Positions 45,407 through 53,161 of a stretch of 64,000 nt of DNA are shown here, piece after piece. This DNA comes from Anabaena sp. FACHB-1237. Its GTDB lineage: Bacteria; Cyanobacteriota; Cyanobacteriia; Cyanobacteriales; Nostocaceae. The DNA is taken from positions 1 through 64,000 of the forward strand of contig NZ_JACJPV010000017.1 in the NCBI RefSeq assembly GCF_014696225.1, read 5' to 3'. The notes below the pieces were generated by a model. That model ran no database searches. It was given only the letters and a program-made list of their open reading frames with translations, and had not been told where the DNA came from. A program made the position numbers and the translations under genes. The number at the start of each line of letters is the position of its first letter. The stretch's first letter is position 1.

Positions 45407-46126
45407 ATGAGTAATAACTTAGCGATGGAATTACGGTTAGGAACAAGACAAGCCCATACAGATGCAGAAAACGTAGGTTTTATGAAATGTTTTCTCAAAG
45501 GAGTAGTAGTTAAAGATGCCTTTGCGAAATTTCTGAGTAACTTGTATTTTGTTTATAGTGAACTAGAGACGGCAATACAGCAACATCAACAACATCCTGT
45601 GATTAAATTAATTTACTTTCCTGAACTTAACCGTCAATCATATTTAGCTAAAGACATGGCATTTTATTATGGAGAAACATGGCCACAACAAATAATTCCT
45701 TCTCCTGCTGCTCAAACTTATATAGCCAGAATTAGACAACTATCAGAACATGAACCAGCATTATTATTAGGACATAGTTACACTCGTTACATGGGTGATC
45801 TTTCTGGTGGACAAATGTTACAAAAAGTTGCCCAGTCAGCTTTAAAACTTTCAGGTTATGAAGGTACATCTTTTTACAACTTTGAGCAAATTACTGATAA
45901 AAAAGCCTTCAAAGATAAATATCGTCAAGCGTTAGATGCTGTACCAACAGATGAAATTATGGTCAAGAAAATTGTGGCAGAAGCTAATTATGCTTTTAAA
46001 TTAAATATGCAGATTGTTCAAGAATTAGAAGCTAGTTTAATTTTAGCTTTAGGAGCAGAGACTTATCAGCAGTTGACTGTTTCTAAAAACCCTGGAAGTA
46101 CAGAAGTTCGTGCTGTTCATTCTTAG
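45407..46126 (+). CDS. Heme oxygenase (biliverdin-producing)
   Basis: A 239-residue ferredoxin-dependent heme oxygenase. LGTRQAHTDAEN has the proximal heme ligand H17 and YTRYMGDLSGGQ is the distal helix. It cleaves heme to biliverdin IXa, CO and Fe, the first step to phycobilins. AGGA lies upstream. Its neighbour is hemN; in some cyanobacteria a second heme oxygenase (ho2) is grouped with hemN and acsF2 for low-O2 growth, so this could be the microoxic isoform, though 333 nt separate the genes and no acsF is present. Confidence 0.93.
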   Translation: MSNNLAMELRLGTRQAHTDAENVGFMKCFLKGVVVKDAFAKFLSNLYFVYSELETAIQQHQQHPVIKLIYFPELNRQSYLAKDMAFYYGETWPQQIIPSPAAQTYIARIRQLSEHEPALLLGHSYTRYMGDLSGGQMLQKVAQSALKLSGYEGTSFYNFEQITDKKAFKDKYRQALDAVPTDEIMVKKIVAEANYAFKLNMQIVQELEASLILALGAETYQQLTVSKNPGSTEVRAVHS

Positions 46127-46459
46127 GTTTATGTAGTCAATAATTCTATTTACTTTGATTTTTTATAGTATTGTAATTTTAACCGGGTTTCTTTACGTAA
46201 GTCTTTGTTGGTTGTAATTTAACGTGAAAATACAATACTATCAATGTTGGTTTTTCGATTAATTCAAGTTACAAGAAATAACCAAGATTTTAGGTTTTGT
46301 TCTCTGAACTCAAGCAACAGAAAATAAATACAATGTTGGGCTTCCCTACGTCAACCCAACCTACAAAAATTACCAGAATTATTGCCAGAATTATGTTATT
46401 TGTGTAAATCCTAAAATACAAATTTCCACTTCTATCATTGTAGTTACTCGGAGGCTTTA
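46127..46459. other. Intergenic region between heme oxygenase and hemN
   Basis: 333 bases. It has a degenerate GTTGGG/CCCAAC palindrome at 46334-46364 and a direct repeat CCAGAATTAT (46373-46382 and 46385-46394) about 65 nt before hemN, a possible regulator site. No gene. Confidence 0.45.
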
Positions 46460-47842
46460 ATGGTTTTTCTATTACCTGGGGTTAAGTTTGATCTCGACTT
46501 AATTCAAAAGTATGATACTCGCGCTCCTCGATATACTAGTTATCCACCAGCTACAGAATTAACAGAAACATTTACTGTGGATGATTTCCAATGTGCAATT
46601 AATGCTTCTAATCGTAGAGAAACTCCACTTTCTTTATATTTTCATATTCCGTTTTGTCAAAGTGCTTGTTATTTTTGCGGTTGTAATACCGTAATTACTA
46701 ATAATAAGAATATGGCTAAACCTTATTTAGAAAATTTAGTACAAGAAATTAGACATACTGCTGATTGGATTGATACCCAAAGACAGGTATTACAAATTCA
46801 TTGGGGTGGAGGTACTCCCAATTATTTAGAACCTGATCAGGTAGAATTTTTATGGAATAAGATTAATCGTTATTTCCATGTTGCTAAAAATGCAGAGGTT
46901 TCTATTGAAATTAATCCCCGTTATATCAATAGAGACTATATCCAATTATTGCGAGATGTGGGTTTTAATCGCATTAGTTTTGGCATTCAAGACTTCGATC
47001 CTCAAGTACAAAAAGCTGTCAATCGTATCCAACCAGAAGCAATGTTATATAATGCTATGAGTTGGATTAAAGAAGCTAAATTTGATAGTGTAAATGTAGA
47101 TTTAATTTATGGTCTCCCTCATCAGAATTTACAAACTTTCCGAGAGACATTACACAAAACAATGGCTTTAGAACCTGATAGAATTGTGGTCTTTAATTTT
47201 GCTTATGTACCTTGGATGAAACCTGTACAAAAACGTATTTCTGAAGTTGATTTACCAGGGGCTAGAGAAAAATTAGATATCCTGAAAATGACCATTGAGG
47301 AATTAACTACTAACGACTATTTATTTATCGGTATGGATCATTTCGCTAAGAAAAATGATGAGTTAGCGATCGCTCAACGTCATGGTACTCTCAAACGCAA
47401 CTTTCAAGGTTACACTACCCACGCAGAAACAGAACTTTTTGGTTTTGGTGCTACTTCTATTAGTATGTTAGAGGATGCTTATGCCCAAAATTTCAAGGAA
47501 TTAAAGGACTATTATCAAGCTGTAGCTGCTGGAGTAATTCCTACTAGTAAAGGCATTAAATTAACCAAGGATGACATGATTAGAAGAGATGTCATTATGT
47601 CTATCATGTCTCATTTCCAATTAAGTAAAACAGCCATAGAACGGAAATATCACATCAATTTTGATGAATATTTCTATCAGGAACTTCAGGAGTTAATTCC
47701 CTTGGAATTAGATGGTTTAGTTAATGTGTTTTCTGAAGCTATTCATGTTACTGATACTGGTAGATTATTAGTGAGAAATATCGCTGTTCTTTTTGATAGT
47801 CATACCAGAAATAGACAGAGACAATTTTCTCGTTCTATTTAA
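46460..47842 (+). CDS. hemN: Oxygen-independent coproporphyrinogen III dehydrogenase
   Basis: A 460-residue radical SAM enzyme. HIPFCQSACYFCGCN holds the cluster Cys C66, C70 and C73, followed by WGGGTPNYL and EINPRY for SAM binding and the C-terminal HemN domain. It decarboxylates coproporphyrinogen III to protoporphyrinogen IX without O2. GGAGG lies seven nt before the ATG. A heterocyst-forming strain would use it in microoxic cells or under dark anoxia. Confidence 0.94.
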   Translation: MVFLLPGVKFDLDLIQKYDTRAPRYTSYPPATELTETFTVDDFQCAINASNRRETPLSLYFHIPFCQSACYFCGCNTVITNNKNMAKPYLENLVQEIRHTADWIDTQRQVLQIHWGGGTPNYLEPDQVEFLWNKINRYFHVAKNAEVSIEINPRYINRDYIQLLRDVGFNRISFGIQDFDPQVQKAVNRIQPEAMLYNAMSWIKEAKFDSVNVDLIYGLPHQNLQTFRETLHKTMALEPDRIVVFNFAYVPWMKPVQKRISEVDLPGAREKLDILKMTIEELTTNDYLFIGMDHFAKKNDELAIAQRHGTLKRNFQGYTTHAETELFGFGATSISMLEDAYAQNFKELKDYYQAVAAGVIPTSKGIKLTKDDMIRRDVIMSIMSHFQLSKTAIERKYHINFDEYFYQELQELIPLELDGLVNVFSEAIHVTDTGRLLVRNIAVLFDSHTRNRQRQFSRSI

Positions 47843-47871
47843 TGCAAACGTGACAAGACTTTTCAATACTT

Positions 47872-47900
47872 GTAGGGTTTTAGCAATGTTAAATCCCTAC
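47872..47900. repeat. GTAGGGTTT/AAATCCCTAC hairpin
   Basis: Thirty nt after hemN stop; its relative with compensating bases (TAGGGGTTTAGCATTGCTAA) is at 59700-59727. Both share the loop AGCA(A/T)TG. Confidence 0.65.
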
Positions 47901-48237
47901 TTTGCCTAAGCCAAACTAGCAAAAATCCTGATTTGTACCTCCTTGTTACCTTAATTAATAAGTAAATATTATTAATATTGTTGAAATAGTTTAAATATTT
48001 CTAATTTACAAAAATTCATAAAACTTCAATTTAATATTTTCTTAATAATTAATTGAGAAATATTACTATTTATGAACGATCTTGCAATAGTTTCGGCGAT
48101 TTGGTAAAATTTCATAATCTAGGCGTAGTATGTCAATTTGTAAAATTAAGAAGATAGAATATTCTCAAACCCTTTATTGGTAATAGTTTGAGAGATAGGG
48201 AAAACCAGCAAAGAGAGAATTTTAACCACTGTCTGAA

Positions 48238-48288
48238 AATTTTTGATCAAAAATTGAACTTTTTTTGATGTACTTTTGTAAAGTTCAA
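48238..48288. terminator. Overlapping palindrome and stem-loop at the end of the accessory operon
   Basis: AATTTTTGATCAAAAATT (18 bp, perfect) overlaps by two bases a 9-bp stem TTGAACTTT/AAAGTTCAA. It is ~90 nt past the last - strand ORF stop and is placed to end transcription from either side. Confidence 0.45.
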
Positions 48289-48378
48289 AAATCTGCATTT
48301 GACAAAATAGGCAATATATGGTATTGGGGAATATTTAATAAACCAGGAAGATATGAAGGAAATGATAGGAGTTCTGGT

Positions 48379-48570
48379 TTAAATTTCCCTATTATCCCTT
48401 CTTACAAATTGTTGAAAATCTTCTATGGTTGGTTCTTCTAATTGATATTTTTCAGTAGTGTAATCTCCATAACCTACTTCAAATTGTTGAATAAAGCGTA
48501 ACATTCCTACAACTCCCAAGGATTCAATTAATGCTTTATATCCTTGTTGTCTAATTTCCGTTATTTTCAT
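48379..48570 (-). CDS. Small conserved hypothetical protein
   Basis: A 63-residue soluble protein, MKITEIRQQGYKALIESLG with LRFIQQF and acidic C-terminus. ATG 48570 is chosen because GAGG lies eight nt upstream; an ATG at 48582 contains that RBS. Similar small proteins are common in cyanobacteria and often sit beside toxin genes; the role is unknown. It is 67 nt downstream of the PIN gene on the same strand. Confidence 0.6.
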   Translation of the reverse strand: MKITEIRQQGYKALIESLGVVGMLRFIQQFEVGYGDYTTEKYQLEEPTIEDFQQFVRRDNREI

Positions 48571-48637
48571 AGGTTTCCTCATAAATTAAGTAGTTTTTAC
48601 TCATCGTTTTACACTTTCTTCAACATTAAAATAAAAA

Positions 48638-49051
48638 TCATGGCAAGATTTCTAGATATTTAACTTGTTCTGATTGAATTGAGTTAAAATGTCTTCTGTC
48701 TAAAGTTAAAATTCTTTTTATTTGATGACTTTCTGCTAAAATGACTAAACTAGCATCAACAAAACCCAGAGGTAAATCTTTATACTTTTCCATAAGTTTT
48801 GTAATTTTATTAATATCATCTAACTCCATAGTAAGATAATTAAAATATTCATCACCTAAGTCTTCTATAAAACTTCTAGCGACTGTTTCTCCTAGATATT
48901 TAATAGCTAAATAATCAACTTCTGGTAAAACGGTTATAGGGATATAAATTTGATAATTGGTGATAATATTAACTGCTAGGTGATGGTAGTGGTCATCCCT
49001 ATCTAAAAAAGCAATAATTCCACTGGTATCTGCTATTATTCTTCTGTCTAT
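48638..49051 (-). CDS. PIN-domain ribonuclease (VapC-type toxin) lacking a standard start codon
   Basis: The frame encodes RIIADTSGIIAFLDRDDHYH, with the PIN acidic residue in ADTS, then ITVLPEVDY with the second acid, and FVDASLVILAE plus TLDRRHF for the third acidic site, so all PIN motifs are intact over ~137 codons. However the expected start codon reads ATA (49051-49049, followed by GACAGAAGA), and no ATG, GTG or TTG occurs before the ATG at 48829, which would leave only the C-terminal half. The ATA shares bases with the antitoxin TAG stop (ATAG). VapC toxins cut tRNA or rRNA. The toxin may be silent or started from ATA. Confidence 0.7.
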   Translation of the reverse strand: MDRRIIADTSGIIAFLDRDDHYHHLAVNIITNYQIYIPITVLPEVDYLAIKYLGETVARSFIEDLGDEYFNYLTMELDDINKITKLMEKYKDLPLGFVDASLVILAESHQIKRILTLDRRHFNSIQSEQVKYLEILP

Positions 49052-49290
49052 AGTAGTTGTTCTGCTTTAGAGGATAAGTCGGATCTTCCACTTGTACCCA
49101 TTCCTACAGATTTGGGTAATTTTTGCGGTTTTTTAGTCAGATAATCGGTGATTAGTTCTTGGATAATTTCAGGAATAGATTTTCCTGTTTGAGTTGCTAA
49201 TTGTTGTAGGTTAGCTTCTGTTTCTTCTGGTAAATAAATTGTTGTTGGTTTCATTGGTTTCATAAGACAGATAGTTTGATTATAGATCAT
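49048..49290 (-). CDS. Ribbon-helix-helix antitoxin (VapB-type)
   Basis: An 80-residue protein; the RHH DNA-binding fold is in KPTTIYLPEETEANLQQLA and SIPEIIQELITDYL, and the Ser/Lys-rich tail would wrap the toxin. The ATG at 49290 overlaps the methyltransferase stop by four bases (ATGA), but the RHH domain starts at internal Met 10 or 13 (49263, 49254), so the start is uncertain. It directly precedes the PIN frame and pairs with it. Confidence 0.75.
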   Translation of the reverse strand: MIYNQTICLMKPMKPTTIYLPEETEANLQQLATQTGKSIPEIIQELITDYLTKKPQKLPKSVGMGTSGRSDLSSKAEQLL

Positions 49291-52200
49291 CGTTTTCCAC
49301 TTTCTTCTATTATCTGAATCTCTTCTGCTGTTAACCCATATAATTTATACACTATCTCATCTATTTCTCTTTCTAATTTTGTTGTATCTGCTTTCGGGTT
49401 TTGGCGTTTTATTTCTAGGATTTTATCTACAATTCTTGTAACACACGCATCCTGCGTGTCTGTAGGTTTGGGAATGGGAATTTGTGAAACATATTGAGCA
49501 ATAAATCTATAAAAATCGCCTCTAATACTGGGACTTATTTGTGTATAATACCAGTAAGTTGTTTGACTATTTAGTATACCTAAAATATATTTATTTGATG
49601 TTGGCATTAAATATAGAGTATTCACTAAGTAATAATTATTTGCATCCCAGGAAAATTCAGAATATTTTGCTATATCAGGATACACAATTTTAGTTTCTTC
49701 AAACTCATTCCAATATTTGCAACTTCTCAACTCCCAAAAGTATTTACCTTGATCATATCGTTTAATTAATTGTTCTCGATATTGATTCAAATATTGATAA
49801 ATAGCAGGGTAGGTTTGAGAAAATATCTTCTCAGCTTCTTTCTCAGGTTTATCACTCCAAGGATGTTTTTTATTTTCTGATGATTCAATCTTGATTAAAT
49901 ATTGTTCAGCAAAATTAACCACCCATCTTTTAACATCCTTACCCCGTAAAAATGGTTTCAAAACTTCTTCTGATGAAGGATGTTCATTAATTAATCTATC
50001 TCTGGTTGCTCTATCAACAATAAACGCCTCATTAAACCCTGTTAAAACACCACGATAAAACCTGCCATTAACATATTCTCCTAATGGTGTTCCTGTTTTT
50101 CTTAACTTTTCTAATAAGTGTAAAACAGTATTATCTTCTAATTGCCATCCTTGAGGTTTTAGTGCTTTTTGTTCAATGTAAAAACTGTCTGTATTCAAAA
50201 CTTCGATAAAATTATCAATGGGTTTACCGATTTGCCAATTTAATACTTTTATTTTAGTATCAATATTTTGTTTTGGTGACACGCTAGAAGCGTGTGTTAC
50301 TTTATCCATCTTTTGTGTTTGTGACACGCTAGAAGCGTGTGTTACTTTATCCATCTTTTGTGTTTGTGACACGCTAGAAGCGTGTGTTACTTTATCAATA
50401 TTTTGTGTTTGTGACACGCTAGAAGCGTGTGTTACAGTGATGATGATGCTAGGATAGGCTATAGCTGTAAATACAGGTGCATCTCCAAAGTCTATTAATT
50501 GCTTTAATTGTGTTTTCTTAACTAAAAATTCTCGTAACTTTTCTCCATACCCTGAACGAAAATATTTATTAGAGGTAATATAGGTTAAAATTCCTCTCTC
50601 TTTTAAGAGTTTTATTGCTTGTTCAAAAAAGTAAACATATAAATCAGCTACTCCTGTAAAACAGCTATATTGTTGTTTTAAAATTGGTTTTAGTTCCTTA
50701 ATTTTCTCTTGTCTAACATAAGGAGGATTACCAATACAAATATCAAAAGCATCAACCCCAAACATCCAACTAGGATCAAAGAAATCAGCACAGGTATTCA
50801 AATCATAAGGATTCCATCTGGCTAAAGTATCAGCAGTAGCAGTATCTAACCCCGTTGACTTCAATAACTGACTAATTTCTGTCCGTAAAATATGATCCTT
50901 CTCTCGACATTTTTTCTTAGTTTTCGGTGTCCTAGCTTGAAAATGTTGTTGACGGACTTGCTTTAACTCCCCCTCTTTTTTAATTACCTCTGGACTTCTT
51001 AAACTTAACTGAGTTCCTAAGCCAATTAAAGAATTAGCAGCCACAAATTTAGTCTCCAGGTTAGGTAAAGGTAAAATCCCCCGATTAGCTTGATTATTAT
51101 TCACCCTTTGGTCAACAATTAAGGATATAAAAAAGCGTAACTTAGAAATTTGTACCGCTATCGGTTGAATATCTACCCCAAAAATACAATTTTCAATCAA
51201 GAATAACTTCCGGGGATAGTCCATCTCATTATTCTCAAACTCATCTTCTATTTCTGCTAACCTTTCCTGTAACTTCTGTATCGCTTCTTCCCTTGCTTGT
51301 TCATAACTAATCTGTTTTACTACCTGAATATCCTTTAAAATAGGTGCTATGGTTTTTTCTTTCTGTTGCTGTTTCCATTTACTATTATTAGGGTCAAGTT
51401 TCCCTAAAATAAACACCAATTTCTGTAAAATACCCATCGGAAACGCACCCGAACCACAAGCAATATCAATAATTTTTAGGTTATCAATGGCATTAATTAA
51501 ACAGTCAACTTCATCATCATTAAATTGATGGGAGTCATCAGTATATGATAATAAATGAGTGAGGCGCGTAACACAATCATCTTGATTGTTAGCTTGTGCT
51601 ACAGGGAGGGAGTTTTGTAAATAAGCAATTAAGGACTCATCTACCATATAATTAACAATTTCTCTAGGAGTATAAAAAGACCCCGTTTGCTTCCTAGCTG
51701 TAGTTTCCGTTTCTGGATTATATTCTGCTAATAAATTCTCAAATACTTTACCTAACAATTCCGGATCTAATGCTATTTCTTCCTCAATGGGAGTATTTTC
51801 ATCAATGGTAAATTTATAACGATTAAATATATTAATTAACCCCTGGACTTTATACTTTTTATTTTTAGTTCCATAGGTTTGGTTTAAATCAACATCTGTT
51901 GCTTCTCCAAAAAAGAGAACATTAGGAACATTTAACACATTATCTTCTCTATCGGAAAAACCATCAATCCTAATTTTTGTTTTCTCTTTTCCTTTTGGAG
52001 TAGGTGCAGAATCACTATCTTTATCTCTATCTAAACATTCAAATAATCCCCCATTCAAAAAAGGGATATTACTACATAACCTTAAAAACTCATCAGCATT
52101 AGTAAAATAATCTTGGTAACGATAAACATTAGCTATACCATAATGTCCATCTCTCCCACCCTTTTGCTGATTTTTACCCCTAAACTTGCGGTTATCAGGC

Positions 52201-53159
52201 TTTTCATCGGTGTTCATTTCTGTATTTAGGGTCGCAAAAAAGAGATTCTGTAAGATAGCTTGATAATAGCTACTTTCCTTTGGTGATAAAGATTTCAGTA
52301 AATTTGTTAGCTGGTTTTCATCAAATAAAGCATCAGGAACTAACCCCTTTTCTTTTAAGAACCAAACAAAAATCAACCGCGTAATTAATCTAATTACACT
52401 GGTAGCATTACGGATAGATTCATCCGCTTCTCCTCCATCTGGAAATGTAACGGTTTGAGTTGCCCAAAAGTACCAATTAGATACTTCTTGAAAGAATTTA
52501 TTATTCAGTTCCGAAGTATTGAGAACTTTTTGCCAAGCTGTATGTAGTTTGTCAAAATTCTGGACATCTGGGAGAGATGGTAAAGCTAAATCTGCTAATA
52601 TTTCAATATGCGCCCGATGGGGAGAGTTAATATTAATATCTTTAATTAAGGTAATCTTTTCTAAAACATCTTTATCCCTATCTAACTTATTAGGACGACG
52701 ATTAATTATTGACAAGGTAACATAATTACCATAGCAAAATAACACCATAATGGGAATATCTGACTGACGGTTAATTTCACGAGTAATTTTTGCTAAATCA
52801 CTACGAGAATAAGCAGATTTTTGTAAGGTTAAGCCCAGAAATATATAAGATTTTAAATAATCTGTGTCAAAGGAAGGCTGAAATAATTTACCCTGTCCAT
52901 TTTGGGTAATCTCATCTTCCGTCACCTGAAATAAACAATTAACCGACTCCCACTCCTTTAATAACCCCTTATCTTCCCGAAAATTCTCCCATGCAAATAC
53001 TTTTAGCACTTCATCAGGGGTTTGGTTATCTAACAAGACTTCCCGTTGAGTCGAATAACCCAAAGTTTCAAACAGATGTTTAATACCATCAGAAGTAGAA
53101 ACTTGATGGAACTCTTGTAATGCTTGTGTAATAGCGGATTTAAGGGTGTGTTGTATCAT
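49287..53159 (-). CDS. Large Eco57I-type N6-adenine DNA methyltransferase with in-frame repeat insertions
   Basis: A 1290-residue protein. RKQTGSFYTPREIVNYMV and IDIACGSGAFPMGIL (motif I, about 565) bind SAM; IGNPPYVRQ (motif IV, about 811) is catalytic for N6-adenine. C-terminal IPIPKPT with long helices resembles a target-recognition domain. The ~530 N-terminal residues carry no nuclease motif I recognise. Three sites encode palindrome-derived peptides, one four times over (residues about 906-961). ATG 53159 lies 2 nt after the helicase stop; TTG 53165 overlaps it. Together with the PLD-helicase it forms a restriction-modification-like pair. Confidence 0.85.
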   Translation of the reverse strand: MIQHTLKSAITQALQEFHQVSTSDGIKHLFETLGYSTQREVLLDNQTPDEVLKVFAWENFREDKGLLKEWESVNCLFQVTEDEITQNGQGKLFQPSFDTDYLKSYIFLGLTLQKSAYSRSDLAKITREINRQSDIPIMVLFCYGNYVTLSIINRRPNKLDRDKDVLEKITLIKDININSPHRAHIEILADLALPSLPDVQNFDKLHTAWQKVLNTSELNNKFFQEVSNWYFWATQTVTFPDGGEADESIRNATSVIRLITRLIFVWFLKEKGLVPDALFDENQLTNLLKSLSPKESSYYQAILQNLFFATLNTEMNTDEKPDNRKFRGKNQQKGGRDGHYGIANVYRYQDYFTNADEFLRLCSNIPFLNGGLFECLDRDKDSDSAPTPKGKEKTKIRIDGFSDREDNVLNVPNVLFFGEATDVDLNQTYGTKNKKYKVQGLINIFNRYKFTIDENTPIEEEIALDPELLGKVFENLLAEYNPETETTARKQTGSFYTPREIVNYMVDESLIAYLQNSLPVAQANNQDDCVTRLTHLLSYTDDSHQFNDDEVDCLINAIDNLKIIDIACGSGAFPMGILQKLVFILGKLDPNNSKWKQQQKEKTIAPILKDIQVVKQISYEQAREEAIQKLQERLAEIEDEFENNEMDYPRKLFLIENCIFGVDIQPIAVQISKLRFFISLIVDQRVNNNQANRGILPLPNLETKFVAANSLIGLGTQLSLRSPEVIKKEGELKQVRQQHFQARTPKTKKKCREKDHILRTEISQLLKSTGLDTATADTLARWNPYDLNTCADFFDPSWMFGVDAFDICIGNPPYVRQEKIKELKPILKQQYSCFTGVADLYVYFFEQAIKLLKERGILTYITSNKYFRSGYGEKLREFLVKKTQLKQLIDFGDAPVFTAIAYPSIIITVTHASSVSQTQNIDKVTHASSVSQTQKMDKVTHASSVSQTQKMDKVTHASSVSPKQNIDTKIKVLNWQIGKPIDNFIEVLNTDSFYIEQKALKPQGWQLEDNTVLHLLEKLRKTGTPLGEYVNGRFYRGVLTGFNEAFIVDRATRDRLINEHPSSEEVLKPFLRGKDVKRWVVNFAEQYLIKIESSENKKHPWSDKPEKEAEKIFSQTYPAIYQYLNQYREQLIKRYDQGKYFWELRSCKYWNEFEETKIVYPDIAKYSEFSWDANNYYLVNTLYLMPTSNKYILGILNSQTTYWYYTQISPSIRGDFYRFIAQYVSQIPIPKPTDTQDACVTRIVDKILEIKRQNPKADTTKLEREIDEIVYKLYGLTAEEIQIIEESGKR
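49443..49459. repeat. Core hairpin inside the methyltransferase gene (C-terminal site)
   Basis: ACACGCATCCTGCGTGT has the MITE-core architecture with a changed stem that still pairs. On the coding strand it gives the peptide QDACVTRI. Confidence 0.75.
50276..50435. repeat. Four 25-bp palindromes with an exact 45-bp period inside the methyltransferase gene
   Basis: Copies start at 50276, 50321, 50366 and 50411; each contains ACACGCTAGAAGCGTGT, with 20-bp spacers of nearly identical sequence. 45 is a multiple of three, so the array encodes 15-residue repeats starting VTHASSVS. It lies after motif IV, just before the presumed target-recognition domain. Confidence 0.9.
51573..51589. repeat. Core hairpin inside the methyltransferase gene (central site)
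   Basis: ACAATCATCTTGATTGT, another stem variant of the same module, preceded by GTAAC like the other coding copies. It encodes QDDCVTRL, near-identical to the peptide from 49443-49459. Confidence 0.7.
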
Positions 53160-53161
53160 CT

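Larger units (their letters stand above)
47843..48378. other. Intergenic region with stacked hairpins between hemN and the accessory island
   Basis: 536 bases lying between two converging transcription units. It holds the hairpin 47872-47900, an inverted repeat TCTCAAAC/GTTTGAGA (48163-48170/48186-48193), a perfect palindrome AATTTTTGATCAAAAATT (48238-48255) and, overlapping it, TTGAACTTT/AAAGTTCAA with a 17-nt loop (48254-48288). No gene was seen. Confidence 0.5.

Noticed and set aside
48638-48829. 63-residue protein starting MELDDINK as a separate small gene
   Set aside because: It is the C-terminal half of an uninterrupted PIN domain frame that extends to 49051; the half alone lacks essential acidic residues.
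50276-50435. CRISPR-like array (25-bp repeats with 20-bp spacers)
   Set aside because: Spacers are nearly identical, the array lies in frame inside a gene, and no cas genes are near.
50218-50457. 79-residue + strand frame of repeated CVCDTLEACVTLSIF-like units
   Set aside because: It is the antisense reading of the repeat array in the methyltransferase gene.
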